Assembly: GCF_001422815.1 (NCBI RefSeq)
Contig: NZ_LMMP01000003.1
Location: 202,185-266,184 of the forward strand
DNA from: Methylobacterium sp. Leaf91
GTDB lineage: Bacteria > Pseudomonadota > Alphaproteobacteria > Rhizobiales > Beijerinckiaceae
DNA length: 64,000 bases
Direction: 5' to 3'
The notes under the pieces are model-generated. The model ran no database searches. It saw only the letters and a program-made list of their open reading frames with translations, and had not been told where the DNA came from. Shown one piece after another: positions 1-7,867 of the stretch; within the stretch, counting starts at the first letter, position 1; each line of letters opens with the position of its first letter. The position numbers were made by a program, and so were the translations under genes.

Positions 1-581
1 AACTGCACATAGTCCGGCCGAAAGAGTTTCACGATCGGGTCCCAGTACCGAACGATAGTCCCCCACTCAATAAAATCATGCCCGACGCGCAACATCACGC
101 ACGCAGATAACCAAGCCAGAGCAATTCGGGAAATGTACTCAAGGCGACCGAGCAATACGACGAAACCTATCGCGACATAGAACCACAATTCGTAGCCAAG
201 CGTCCAATACGGCTCGACCGCATCACGGACGCCTACGAAGCTCTGAAACATCGTCACGTTGACGACAAAAGCGGTAAGTTTGAATTTTCCTAGGGCTAGA
301 AGTGCAGCCGCAGCAGGTATCAAAGAAAACCAATATGCGGGGTACAGTCGCATAAAACGGCTAAAGGCGAACTGCCGAACAGACTGCCCTTTATCCAGCG
401 AGAGGAGAATAACGAACCCGCTAATGATGAAGAACAGCTCGACACCCAGTTCACCTAGCTTGAAGACTCGGTCATGACGGGGTGTTCCAAACGCTACGCC
501 CTCATAGTGATAGAGGACCACCGCCAGAGCAGCGAGCCCCCGCAGGCCGTCAATCGCCGGCATTCGGTTTTGGTGCGCCAT
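1..581 (-). CDS. Acyltransferase 3 family membrane protein (3' end cut by window edge)
   Basis: The visible 193 codons match the start of acyltransferase-3 (OafA/YrhL-like) proteins: IDGLRGLAALAVVLYHY with the family R-G and H residues, then GVELFFIISGFVI, SRFMRLYPAYWF and a YWTLGYELWFY segment. Several membrane helices alternate with short loops. These enzymes O-acylate cell-surface sugars. A GAGG Shine-Dalgarno lies a few bases before the ATG. It lies downstream of the fibre genes on the same strand, so a lysogenic-conversion role (altering host surface sugar and blocking related phages) is a reasonable inference. It could also be host DNA if the prophage ended earlier, but its orientation and position favour phage cargo. 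Confidence 0.85.
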   Translation of the reverse strand, partial: MAHQNRMPAIDGLRGLAALAVVLYHYEGVAFGTPRHDRVFKLGELGVELFFIISGFVILLSLDKGQSVRQFAFSRFMRLYPAYWFSLIPAAAALLALGKFKLTAFVVNVTMFQSFVGVRDAVEPYWTLGYELWFYVAIGFVVLLGRLEYISRIALAWLSACVMLRVGHDFIEWGTIVRYWDPIVKLFRPDYVQ

Positions 582-638
582 TCTGCCTCGCCGAGTTCTG
601 CAACTCGGCACACATAACATATTGCGCGGCGAAGCAAT

Positions 639-914
639 CTACGCGTTGGCCGCCCGGCGCGCGGCCATCTCTTCTTCGGTCGGAGGCCATGCCACTTCGC
701 GGTCAATCGCGACCTCAGCCAGCATGTCGAGGGCGTCCCAATGCGCCTCAAACTCAGTGGCCTGTCGGATACGCTTCGGCAGCACGTACTTCCCGGCATA
801 CTGGCCGGCCTCGACCCTGCGCGGGTCTAGGCGGTTCTCGTCGCTCGCGGTCAGTTCGCGGAAGCGAGCAGCCTGCAACTCATTCATCACGTAGAACGGC
901 ATCAGATCGGCCAT
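639..914 (-). CDS. Small phage protein of unknown function (91 aa)
   Basis: The acidic, soluble 91-residue product has no motif I recognise. Its ATG overlaps the stop of the upstream fibre gene in an ATGA arrangement, so the two are translationally coupled and probably made together late in infection. A role in fibre assembly or chaperoning fits the position but is inference only. Confidence 0.6.
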   Translation of the reverse strand: MADLMPFYVMNELQAARFRELTASDENRLDPRRVEAGQYAGKYVLPKRIRQATEFEAHWDALDMLAEVAIDREVAWPPTEEEMAARRAANA

Positions 915-2407
915 CAGGCAGCTCCCTTAGCGGTGAGGTAGGTGTTGAGGCGGGTGTTCAGGTTGGCGATCTCTGCCGCCGTCAGGCCGCCGCCCGAACC
1001 GAGGACGGCCAGGCGGTCGTCCGAGTACGAAGCCGTGGAGCGCAGCGCGCATCCGTTGGTCGCTGAGACGGACGTTGAGGTGACCGCCAGCGACGTGACC
1101 AAACCGTCCGCGTTGTAGATGCGCTTCGTGGTGCTCTCGACGCGACTGGCGCAGCGGAAGCCGGTTCGGGCGCCTGTCCCTGCATAGGCCGACGCCGTGC
1201 TGTCGCCGATGGCGAAGGTGTTGTTGCCCGCGTTGTTTCTGGCTGAGATACCGGCGCGCAGCGCGCCCGTGCTGCCAATGTGCCCCTGTAGGCCGACGGT
1301 CGCCGATCCGAGGTTGCACACGTAAAAGATGGAGGCGCTGTCGAGCACGAAGTTGGCGCCCGCGAAGGCGAAAGGCTCGCCGAGGTCGAGGAAGGCCGAC
1401 GTCGCGTCGCCCATATAGCCGCGGTTCGCTGTGAATGCCGGCAGGTTTGTCGCCACCACCGATTTCGTCGGGTTCCGCAAGCAGAGCCGAGCCGCCTGCG
1501 CTGTTTCCGCCGCAAGCAGCGAGAGACGGTCGAGCTTGATCCAGATCCCGTCAGTCTTAAGGCCCTTCACGAGCGTGTTGACCAGGGACCGCTCAGTGCT
1601 GCTGGGCGGCGTGGTCTGTGCGTTGAGGTAGGCCGCTGCGTCCGCGTCCTCGCCACCGCCGGCACTCAGGACCGCTGTGGCGGTGCTTGGGGCGCTCGAC
1701 GCCGCTGCGAGCCCGCGCACAACGTTCAACGCACCGGCTGGGACCGAAAGCGCCAAAGTCGTTGCCGACAGGGCGTTGCCGACAGAGAGCGCTCCAGTCG
1801 TAGCCGAGGCCGATACACCCGCTGCGTCGAAGCCCTTCGAGACGGTAAGAGTTGCTCCTGCCTCAGACGGGGCTGAGGTCGAAGCCGCGACCTGCTTCTG
1901 AACCGTAAGCAAGCCCGCTGAGAGGGATTGTGCTGCCGACGAAGCGGTGATGCTGGCAGTTACCGAGATGGCACCTGCCGACGCGCTCGTAGCGTTCTCT
2001 GTGGCGATAAAATTACGCTGAATAGTCAGCGCGCCGCTCGCCTGCGAGGTTGCCGCCGATGCGCCGCTAAGCCCTCCGGCGACCTGAAGAGTGGCGACGG
2101 TCTGAACCGGTGCGGTGGTGAAGGCAGAGAGGCCTCGAACGACGAAAAGATCGCCAGACGACGATGCAGATGCGTTCCCGGCTGACGAGAGCGGCCGGCC
2201 TATGGAAAGAGCCCCGCTTCCTTGAGAGTAAGCCGCGCCCGCGCCCGCAATTTGCGACACGACCGAAAGCGCGCCGGCGGAGAGGCTAAGGCTCAGCGCT
2301 GCTGCGGCCAGTTGCCCGATCGCCACCCGAGGGATGGCCGGCACTCGCACCCGTCGAACGACAGGGCCTAGCCGGACCTGTACGCGATGCGTGGAGAGGG
2401 CAGCCAT
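914..2407 (-). CDS. Tail-fibre-like protein with eleven 20-residue tandem repeats and a LamG-like C-terminus
   Basis: The product is 497 residues. Residues about 1-38 are basic and hydrophobic. Residues about 39-252 are eleven tandem units of 20 residues (last one shortened) with a pattern close to A-x-S-x-x-x-G-A-L-x-V-x-x-x-L-x-A-x-x-x. The C-terminal 240 residues look like the concanavalin/LamG-type domain common at the ends of phage fibres (a strand with RIYNADGLV and a closing helix AEIANLNTRLNTYLTAKGAA). Receptor binding at the virion tip is the likely role. It is the third-last gene of the visible late strand and is coupled to the 91-aa gene after it. The exact fold of the repeat region is not known to me. 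Confidence 0.7.
   Translation of the reverse strand: MAALSTHRVQVRLGPVVRRVRVPAIPRVAIGQLAAAALSLSLSAGALSVVSQIAGAGAAYSQGSGALSIGRPLSSAGNASASSSGDLFVVRGLSAFTTAPVQTVATLQVAGGLSGASAATSQASGALTIQRNFIATENATSASAGAISVTASITASSAAQSLSAGLLTVQKQVAASTSAPSEAGATLTVSKGFDAAGVSASATTGALSVGNALSATTLALSVPAGALNVVRGLAAASSAPSTATAVLSAGGGEDADAAAYLNAQTTPPSSTERSLVNTLVKGLKTDGIWIKLDRLSLLAAETAQAARLCLRNPTKSVVATNLPAFTANRGYMGDATSAFLDLGEPFAFAGANFVLDSASIFYVCNLGSATVGLQGHIGSTGALRAGISARNNAGNNTFAIGDSTASAYAGTGARTGFRCASRVESTTKRIYNADGLVTSLAVTSTSVSATNGCALRSTASYSDDRLAVLGSGGGLTAAEIANLNTRLNTYLTAKGAA
1652..2293 (-). repeat. Tandem 60-bp (20-residue) repeat region in the fibre gene
   Basis: Translated on the minus strand, units begin at residues 39, 59, 79, 99, 119, 139, 159, 179, 199, 219 and 239 without any gap. 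Each has small residues at both ends, G-A-L near position 7-9, an aliphatic residue at position 11 and another at 15. Identity between units is moderate, so the array is old or under selection for pattern rather than for sequence. Confidence 0.8.
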
Positions 2408-2416
2408 CGGAAAAGA

Positions 2417-2812
2417 TCAGTCCGAAGTCAGGGTCAGTGCGCCGATGGCGAAGCTGACCGGGTCGCCGGTCGAGACCGACTTCGAGGCGGTCAGCGCGCC
2501 GGAGAAAAGCTTGTTGCCGCCGCTCGCCGCGTCGAACACAGCGTAGTGACTGACGGTCGCCGCCGCCGCCGCGTTGCTGAAGTCGATGAGGGCGGTGTTG
2601 GCGATCGTGCCGGCGGCGTTCGGAGCGCCGAAGGTAGCGCTGGGGCGGCCGGCCGCGCGGATAGTGGTGGTGACCTCTGTTCCGCCAGTATTCGCATCGG
2701 TCGGGTCTGACGAGAATAGCCCGACGAACATGCCGGCCGGGGCAGTCGGCATTGCGGTGCCTCTCAGCCAATTCAATGCAGCGTTCTCGACGTAATCGGA
2801 AAATCCCGCCAC
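2417..2812 (-). CDS. Conserved phage tail-fibre-associated protein (131 aa)
   Basis: The start MAGFSDYVENAALNWLRG followed by P-x-x-GMFVGLFSSDPTD and a closing strand-rich half is a familiar pattern of short phage proteins annotated as tail fibre or tail protein. They are typically about 120-150 residues, as here. It sits between a BppU-like protein and the long fibre, which fits an adaptor or fibre-base role. The name is by family resemblance and the molecular function is inferred. Confidence 0.6.
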   Translation of the reverse strand: MAGFSDYVENAALNWLRGTAMPTAPAGMFVGLFSSDPTDANTGGTEVTTTIRAAGRPSATFGAPNAAGTIANTALIDFSNAAAAATVSHYAVFDAASGGNKLFSGALTASKSVSTGDPVSFAIGALTLTSD

Positions 2813-2859
2813 GGTTCATCTCCTTGATTTGAGGGTAGAGGGCGACCGCCGCTAAGTCG

Positions 2860-3207
2860 TCAGTCGTCGCTATTGAGGCCGCCGATCCCCACGATGGACC
2901 CGGTAACGACGACGAACTGCAGGTCCCCGGTGCGGCACTCGAGTTCGTAGCGAGACCTGCGTCCGAGAGGGATCATGCGACTTTCGGCGAGACTTGGCGT
3001 CCACGTGACCTGCGATTGCTCGATATTGACGTTAAGCCCATCCGCATCGGCGCTGCGCTTCTGAAGGCCACCATCCTGCCACCGGACGCTGAGAACGAAC
3101 TGCTGACCCGCAAGCAGCATCGGCGCGTCCTCCTCGTCGTAGAGCTCCCACGTGACAACGGGGAGGTTTGATCCGCGAAAGACGTCGAAGTTGAAAACGT
3201 CGGCCAT
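2860..3207 (-). CDS. BppU/tail-spike N-terminal-like protein (115 aa)
   Basis: The product begins [29 protein letters not shown] and continues as alternating beta strands with LSVRWQDGG and RSRYELECRTGD. This resembles the small beta-sandwich units at the base of phage baseplate or fibre proteins, a common short ORF in alphaproteobacterial prophages. The ATG overlaps the stop of the collagen-like gene (ATGA at 3207), so the shorter frame is chosen over an upstream extension that would run through that gene. Function is inferred. Confidence 0.6.
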   Translation of the reverse strand: MADVFNFDVFRGSNLPVVTWELYDEEDAPMLLAGQQFVLSVRWQDGGLQKRSADADGLNVNIEQSQVTWTPSLAESRMIPLGRRSRYELECRTGDLQFVVVTGSIVGIGGLNSDD

Positions 3208-3923
3208 CAGTTGCAGATCACGCGGACGGTGACGGCGGTGGAGGGCGCAGGCTCGAAGGGCAGCCCCGCGAGAACCGTGATCCGAGACCGCTTCGCCGCA
3301 ACCGTGGCGCCCGAAAGGGTTTGCGCCGTCACGCCGCCGACGATCATCTGATCGCCTGACCACGTGGGGATGATGTCGACGTCGGGCGTTGAGCCGCATG
3401 CCGGCCACGTGAAGGTGGCGACAGCGCTGGTGTTGCTCTGGACGGTATATCGCTCGATGCGCTTCGGGGTGCCGGCGGGGCCTACCGGTCCTTGTAGTCC
3501 TTGAAGTCCGGTCGGACCTTGAGGGCCAGCGCTGCCGCTAGGGCCAACAGCACCAGTTGGACCGGCAGGACCAGCGGGGCCGACACTCCCCGTTGCGCCA
3601 GTAGCTCCTGCAGGGCCGACAGGACCGGCACTACCACTATCACCAGGACGACCAACCGCTCCCGCATCGCCTTTCGCCCCTGTCAGTCCTTGGGGGCCTG
3701 CGCTTCCCGTAGCGCCAGTTTCGCCCTTTGGACCTGCAACGCCTGACGGGCCAGGATTGCCCTGCGGCCCAACAGCGCCGGGTTCACCCTGAAGGCCGGG
3801 AGGGCCAGCAGGACCGGTACGCTGTACACCGTCGCCCATCATTGGGCTGGCAGAGCGCAGATTACTCTCGGCCGGTGAGATCAGGCTGGTGGAGAGGCAG
3901 GCGAGAAGCCAGAGGATACGCAT
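3207..3923 (-). CDS. Exported collagen-like (Gly-X-Y) protein
   Basis: The product is 238 residues. Residues 1-20 form a short Sec-type signal ([20 protein letters not shown]). Residues about 37-152 are an uninterrupted run of about 38 Gly-X-Y triplets rich in GPAG, GPQG and GATG. The C-terminal 85 residues form a beta-rich cap with a Cys pair. Phage collagen-like stretches normally serve as rigid trimeric stalks. The start is taken at this ATG because it overlaps the stop of the preceding 44-codon gene (TGATG) and is followed by a signal peptide; the longer 296-residue frame would run through that gene. A signal peptide on a fibre protein is odd. Confidence 0.75.
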   Translation of the reverse strand: MRILWLLACLSTSLISPAESNLRSASPMMGDGVQRTGPAGPPGLQGEPGAVGPQGNPGPSGVAGPKGETGATGSAGPQGLTGAKGDAGAVGRPGDSGSAGPVGPAGATGATGSVGPAGPAGPTGAVGPSGSAGPQGPTGLQGLQGPVGPAGTPKRIERYTVQSNTSAVATFTWPACGSTPDVDIIPTWSGDQMIVGGVTAQTLSGATVAAKRSRITVLAGLPFEPAPSTAVTVRVICN

Positions 3924-4057
3924 CAGCAAGCCCTCAGCATGCCGCAGTAGAACCAATGGGCGTTGGGGTGGCCCAGGCGAGCGGCGCCATAACCCAGCAC
4001 AATCACGAGCACGAAAACGGGGGCCAGCCGGCTCGTAATCTGGGTTTGAGTCAACAT
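3923..4057 (-). CDS. 44-residue membrane peptide, coupled to its neighbours
   Basis: The frame encodes a polar N-terminus, one hydrophobic helix ([16 protein letters not shown], residues about 11-26) and a short Cys-containing tail ending in C-G-M-L-R-A-C. Its ATG overlaps the stop of the upstream secreted-protein gene (ATGA at 4057), and its stop overlaps the ATG of the collagen-like gene (TGATG at 3923). Overlap at both ends is strong support for translation despite its size. A holin-like or membrane-anchoring role is possible, but nothing in the sequence proves it. Confidence 0.6.
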   Translation of the reverse strand: MLTQTQITSRLAPVFVLVIVLGYGAARLGHPNAHWFYCGMLRAC

Positions 4058-4566
4058 CAGCCGCCTCGCCCATACTGGAGTTCAGGGGCGCATTCACCGG
4101 TCGGCGCGGCGGTCGCGATGATGGAGACGAACGTCGGTTGGCTCGTGCCCAGCGTCTCCGAGGAGCGCGCCAGGAACCGTGTGCCGGTTGTCAGCGTCAC
4201 GCTCTCCGACAGGCTCGACACCTTCCGGATCCGGACATCGACGTTGCACGGGTTCACGAAGCGATAGGAGGTGGCGTCGGCCGGCTTCGCGATGGCGAAC
4301 TGCTTCGCCGTGGTCGTGATACCGCTGAAGATGATTGGATCGCCCGTGCCGGAGCGGACGAACGGCGTCTGGATGGTCGAGGTCGGCGCCTCCGGCGAAC
4401 CGGCCAGCTTCCCATCCTTGTCGTAGATCGCGACAGGCTGGAGCGTGACGCTCACGGGAACGCCGGGCGCGATCGGCGGCGGAGCCTCGGCTGAAGCGCC
4501 GCCGAACAGGACGGCCAGGGCAAGGATCGACAGAGCGACACGTCGCATCATCGCGCTCCCCTCCAT
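4057..4566 (-). CDS. Exported phage protein of unknown function (about 165 aa)
   Basis: A signal peptide ([21 protein letters not shown]) is followed by a proline-rich stretch and a beta-rich domain. [15 protein letters not shown] and the later [10 protein letters not shown] strand resemble the small phage beta-barrel proteins that begin with R-V-V-N. Two Cys residues could form a disulfide after export. The ATG at 4551 or 4548 may be used instead of the first one. It opens a coupled run with the membrane peptide and the collagen-like gene, so the three are likely made together. Confidence 0.55.
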   Translation of the reverse strand: MEGSAMMRRVALSILALAVLFGGASAEAPPPIAPGVPVSVTLQPVAIYDKDGKLAGSPEAPTSTIQTPFVRSGTGDPIIFSGITTTAKQFAIAKPADATSYRFVNPCNVDVRIRKVSSLSESVTLTTGTRFLARSSETLGTSQPTFVSIIATAAPTGECAPELQYGRGG

Positions 4567-4579
4567 GGATAGGCTGGCT

Positions 4580-5245
4580 TCAGGCCTGCCAGTTGCTGGC
4601 GATGGCGCTCGGGATCCGGTCGGCCCAGCGCTTGGCGGTGGCGTCGATGTCGAAGCGCTTCCGAAGCTTCACCTGCTTCACGAGCACGAAGATCACGACG
4701 AACTGACGCCCCTTCTCGGGGCCGCTCTCCTTAATCGCACGAAAGGACTTACGGCCCTGGTAGCGTCTCGCCTGGCGCCGGTAGAAGGCGTCGGCGACGA
4801 GCACGCCACCGGTGCGGGTCGGGATGAAGCGCAGCTTGACGCCCGTCTCCCGCTCCCAGGATGCCGGGCTCAGGGTGTTGTCGGTCGAGCCCTTGGTGCG
4901 GCGCTTCGAGATCTGGCGCACGCCGGCTTCGGGCGTCGGAATGGCGAGGTATTTCCGGCCGCTGGCGACGATGGTCGCGCCGCGGTCGAACGCGTCGATC
5001 AGCTTCGGGGCGTTCGTGCTGACATAGGCGGCGGCATCGACGCTCTCGCCGGTCTTCGGGAAGGTCTGACCCCTCCAGGTATTCGCGAGGCGCTGGCCGA
5101 GGCCGGACGACGTGACGTCGTCGCGCAGATCCTGCTTCAGGCCCTCGGTTACCTGCTTCATGCCGGCCGTGACCGACTTGGCGATCTGGACCTCCGCACC
5201 TGACAGTGCCTGCCGAATGTCGGGGACCGTGGCCTTGTATCTCAT
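4580..5245 (-). CDS. Phage tail-completion/minor tail protein, DUF6441-like
   Basis: The 221-residue, mostly helical and basic protein has a central W-E-R-E-T-G-V-K-L-R-F-I-P strand and a C-terminal ADRIPSAIASNWQA. Size, the position directly after the head-tail connector genes and the general pattern fit the DUF6441 group, which occupies the HK97 gp10-like slot of many alphaproteobacterial prophages. The family name is from memory and only moderately certain. It lies 6 bp after the connector stop. Confidence 0.5.
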   Translation of the reverse strand: MRYKATVPDIRQALSGAEVQIAKSVTAGMKQVTEGLKQDLRDDVTSSGLGQRLANTWRGQTFPKTGESVDAAAYVSTNAPKLIDAFDRGATIVASGRKYLAIPTPEAGVRQISKRRTKGSTDNTLSPASWERETGVKLRFIPTRTGGVLVADAFYRRQARRYQGRKSFRAIKESGPEKGRQFVVIFVLVKQVKLRKRFDIDATAKRWADRIPSAIASNWQA

Positions 5246-5251
5246 GCCGGG

Positions 5252-5605
5252 TCAGCCCCCGGATGACGGGAAGCGGTCATCCTCGTCGTACCGAGCCTCG
5301 CAGGTGCGGACGAGTCCTTGGCTGTCGATTTTGCCGAGGTTTGTGATCTCCGCGACGCGGTTATCCTCATCGACGAACTGGATCAGATCCCCCGGCTGCG
5401 GATCGGCGACCTCGGACAGTCGCACATCAATGAGGAGTGCCGGCAGATCATACCGGTTGTCCCCAAGGCCGACGATGGCCTCGGGGACCTTCCGAATGAC
5501 GCGCGCCGGCACGCCGGGGATCTCTCCCTGCCAGCGCCAGATCACATCACTTGCGAAGTTGGGGTCGTCGAAGATGCCGTTGACGACCAGATCGAATGCG
5601 CCCAC
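5252..5605 (-). CDS. Head-tail connector, gpFII/Gifsy-2-like (117 aa)
   Basis: The acidic beta-rich protein starts MGAFDLVVNGIFDDPNFASDVIWRW and carries PQPGDLIQFVDEDNRVAEIT, typical of the small head-tail joining proteins related to lambda gpFII and the Gifsy-2 connector (about 110-120 residues). It follows the capsid block and precedes the tail-completion candidate, the usual position. It probably forms a ring beneath the portal. Exact family assignment is by pattern. Confidence 0.55.
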   Translation of the reverse strand: MGAFDLVVNGIFDDPNFASDVIWRWQGEIPGVPARVIRKVPEAIVGLGDNRYDLPALLIDVRLSEVADPQPGDLIQFVDEDNRVAEITNLGKIDSQGLVRTCEARYDEDDRFPSSGG

Positions 5606-5608
5606 CGG

Positions 5609-5830
5609 CTATGACCGACGTCCGGAACGTTTCGCGTCCGGATCCTCTTCCTCAGCCGGCTCGGAGCCGGGCTTGGGCGATTGAGCGGCAGTCACGTCCG
5701 GACCGCGATCGCCGTCTCCACCTTCCCCCTCGGCGGAGACGTGGGTGCCGGCGAGAAGCGCGGCCTGCGCCTCATCCCAGCCGAGATTGATCACCTCGCC
5801 GTCCTTCTTGCCCTTCTCGCGCAGACGCAT
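5609..5830 (-). CDS. Small phage protein (73 aa), capsid-connector linker position
   Basis: The N-terminal 30 residues (MRLREKGKKDGEVINLGWDEAQAALLAGTHV) look folded. The rest is an acidic, Gly/Asp/Pro-rich tail, probably disordered. The start at 5830 is preferred over the upstream frame because the added residues are non-descript. The slot between major capsid and connector often holds a gpFI-like or hypothetical protein; no function is claimed. Confidence 0.5.
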   Translation of the reverse strand: MRLREKGKKDGEVINLGWDEAQAALLAGTHVSAEGEGGDGDRGPDVTAAQSPKPGSEPAEEEDPDAKRSGRRS

Positions 5831-5915
5831 GTCCGCCTCCTCTGAATGGTGAAACAGGACCAAGCGGGCACATTGAGCGCGCCCGCTTGTATCTTCATGG
5901 TCGCGAGGCCGCGCC

Positions 5916-6980
5916 TCAGTTGCTGGAGAAGCCGCGGACCAGGGTTGCGGGGCGCTTCACGAGCGGGAGCGGGTTCGATTCCGTGTGGATGTCGATCCCC
6001 TTGCCGAACTTCGCTCGCTCGAGAGGGGCAACGAAGACCTGATCGTCGAGGTTGGGAGCGATGTTGGTCTCGTCGATGTGGTCCGGGGGCGCCCAGTAGT
6101 TCGTGAAGGTGTCGCCGGTGCCGATCGGGAAGAACCGCACGTCGCCGTCCGGGATGAAACGCTGGACGGTCGTGGAGCCGTCCTCGTTGAGCTTGGTCGC
6201 CTGACCCCGGTACTCCTCGAACGTGATGTTCTGGAAGGTGAAGCCCTTGCGCAGGTCGTTGCGCAGCGGGTTCTGGGTGGCGACAAAGTACTTGTACGCT
6301 TCCTTCACGCTGGCGTGCGTGACGAAGCGGTCGAACCAGGACGGCGAGGCCAGCGCATGAACGCTGGTCATGGTATCGCCGAGCAGATTGTCCTCAATGT
6401 ACCCCGAGACCTCGCGGCACTTGCTGCCGACGTCGGTGCCCGCCGTGCCGAGAGCGAAGTCAACGGCCTTCTGGGTGATGCCGAACTCGGTGAAGAGGTT
6501 GATCAGCGGCGAGCCGTCGTAGTCCCGGATCACGCCCGCGATGGCACTGACGCGCAGGCTCTCCAGGGTGATCGCGTGCTTGCGCCGCATGGTGATCAGC
6601 TTGCGGTTGACCATGCCGAGCACCGTTTCCAGGCCCGCCGCCGAAGCGACGCCACCGCCTCCCGCCCGCATCAGCATGTTCTGCACGTCGAGCGCCAGCA
6701 CACTGTCGTCGTGCGGGATGTGCGGAACGAGGAACGCCTTCAGCCGGGCGCGCTCGGGCGTGCCGAGAGTGGCCGGCGCGCCGCGCTGCCGCGTCGGCAG
6801 AAGGTTGAGCACGCCGTTGCGGATGTCGATGGTCACCGACGTGGTGGCGATCGGCTCATCGTTGAACAGGCCGAGTTCGTTCAGACGCCCGTAGCTGTTC
6901 GGGACGACGTTGACGCTGTCCGTCAGCGAGCTCGCCGAGAACGCAGCGTTGTTGATGATGTCGAGGATGATATCGGGCAT
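5916..6980 (-). CDS. Major capsid protein, lambda gpE family
   Basis: The 354-residue protein fits the Phage_cap_E family (lambda gpE is 341 residues): an N-arm with NAAFSASSLTDSVNVVPNSYGRLNELGLF, then TTSVTIDIRNGVLNLLPTRQRGAPATLG, and a C-terminal half with AEEYRGQ-like and RFFPIGTGDTFTNYWAPPDHIDETN segments. It builds the HK97-fold icosahedral shell. It directly follows the decoration-protein gene (4-bp spacing), as in lambda D-E order. Confidence 0.9.
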   Translation of the reverse strand: MPDIILDIINNAAFSASSLTDSVNVVPNSYGRLNELGLFNDEPIATTSVTIDIRNGVLNLLPTRQRGAPATLGTPERARLKAFLVPHIPHDDSVLALDVQNMLMRAGGGGVASAAGLETVLGMVNRKLITMRRKHAITLESLRVSAIAGVIRDYDGSPLINLFTEFGITQKAVDFALGTAGTDVGSKCREVSGYIEDNLLGDTMTSVHALASPSWFDRFVTHASVKEAYKYFVATQNPLRNDLRKGFTFQNITFEEYRGQATKLNEDGSTTVQRFIPDGDVRFFPIGTGDTFTNYWAPPDHIDETNIAPNLDDQVFVAPLERAKFGKGIDIHTESNPLPLVKRPATLVRGFSSN

Positions 6981-6983
6981 GTC

Positions 6984-7367
6984 TCAGGCTCCTTCACGAA
7001 CCTTGATGCCCACGGTGCGCAGCTGGCCGATGGCCGCCGCGCGCTTCGTCGCATCATTGATGGTGGATCCCCAGGTCAGGCCTGCATGGCTGACCAGGGC
7101 ATGGCTTTCGACGACGACGCACGGCGCGTCGGCGGACGTGGCATCGACCGGCGCCACGAGGATCGCCGTTGCGGTCTGCGAACCGTCCGATCCGGCGGCA
7201 GCGGCCGGAACGTACTTGCCGGTGGCGGTCACCTTGGCGAGCACGGTGCCGGAGGCGAGGATGCCCGAACCGGCGGCGACAATGCCGGTGCCGCGCGAGT
7301 AGTAGGATCCCGCCTCGTACTTGAGCCAGTCGCTCACGTAGACGGGGCTGTTCAGAGTCGTAGCCAT
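6984..7367 (-). CDS. Head decoration protein, lambda gpD family
   Basis: The 127-residue protein begins with MATTLNSPVYVSDWLKYEAGSYYSRGTGIV and carries the repeated short strands of the HDPD family, including GTVLAKVTATGKYVP and a late ALVSHAGLTW segment. gpD-type proteins bind as trimers and cement the expanded capsid. Gene order protease-D-E and tight spacing (2 and 3 bp) match lambda. Confidence 0.88.
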   Translation of the reverse strand: MATTLNSPVYVSDWLKYEAGSYYSRGTGIVAAGSGILASGTVLAKVTATGKYVPAAAAGSDGSQTATAILVAPVDATSADAPCVVVESHALVSHAGLTWGSTINDATKRAAAIGQLRTVGIKVREGA

Positions 7368-7369
7368 GA

Positions 7370-7867
7370 TCAGGCTCCCTTCTTCACGAGGCCAGAGCGC
7401 TCAAGCTGAGCGCGCATGTTGGACTTGGCGGCTTCTGGTCCGGCGACTGCCGGGGGCTTCTCCGCAGTGTGATGGGACGAGACGGCGGTCGCCTCATCCC
7501 TTGCGACGAGCTTGTCAAAGAGAGCGGCGACCGCCTGTTCGATGGTCTTTCCGCCCCCAATGAGTTCGGCCGTAATCCCCTCAGGGATGTCCGGATTGAC
7601 ACGGCGCGCGAGCGCGACGCGGTTCTTGATCTCCCCGGCAGCGTCGATGCGGTCCTTGGCCTGTGCCACGGTCGCGCCTTCGGCGATGAGGTTTGCCGCC
7701 ATGGCCGGGACCCCGCCTGCCACGCAGAGGGTCACGATTTCGGAAGCGTCGGCGCGAGACATGCTCGTGGAGTTCGCGGCAGGCTTGGCGCCGTCGACGG
7801 TAGCGGCCAGAGCCGCGCTCGGGTTCGGGGGGATGGCGGGACCGTTGCCCGCCGGAGGTGTCGCCAT
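7370..7867 (-). CDS. Nested scaffold protein made from an internal start of the protease gene
   Basis: Within the protease frame, the ATG at 7865-7867 is preceded by AGGAG with a 6-base spacer, a much better ribosome site than that of the protease gene itself. The product would be 165 residues starting MATPPAGNGPAIPPNP, helical toward the end with MRAQLERSGLVKKG. This reproduces the lambda layout where Nu3 scaffold is nested in gene C. The layout is known in lambda; its use here is inferred from the Shine-Dalgarno and position. Confidence 0.7.
   Translation of the reverse strand: MATPPAGNGPAIPPNPSAALAATVDGAKPAANSTSMSRADASEIVTLCVAGGVPAMAANLIAEGATVAQAKDRIDAAGEIKNRVALARRVNPDIPEGITAELIGGGKTIEQAVAALFDKLVARDEATAVSSHHTAEKPPAVAGPEAAKSNMRAQLERSGLVKKGA

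Noticed and set aside
3470..3830. Antisense frames across the collagen-like region as separate genes
   Set aside because: They arise from the regular Gly-X-Y codon pattern and have no start signals of their own.
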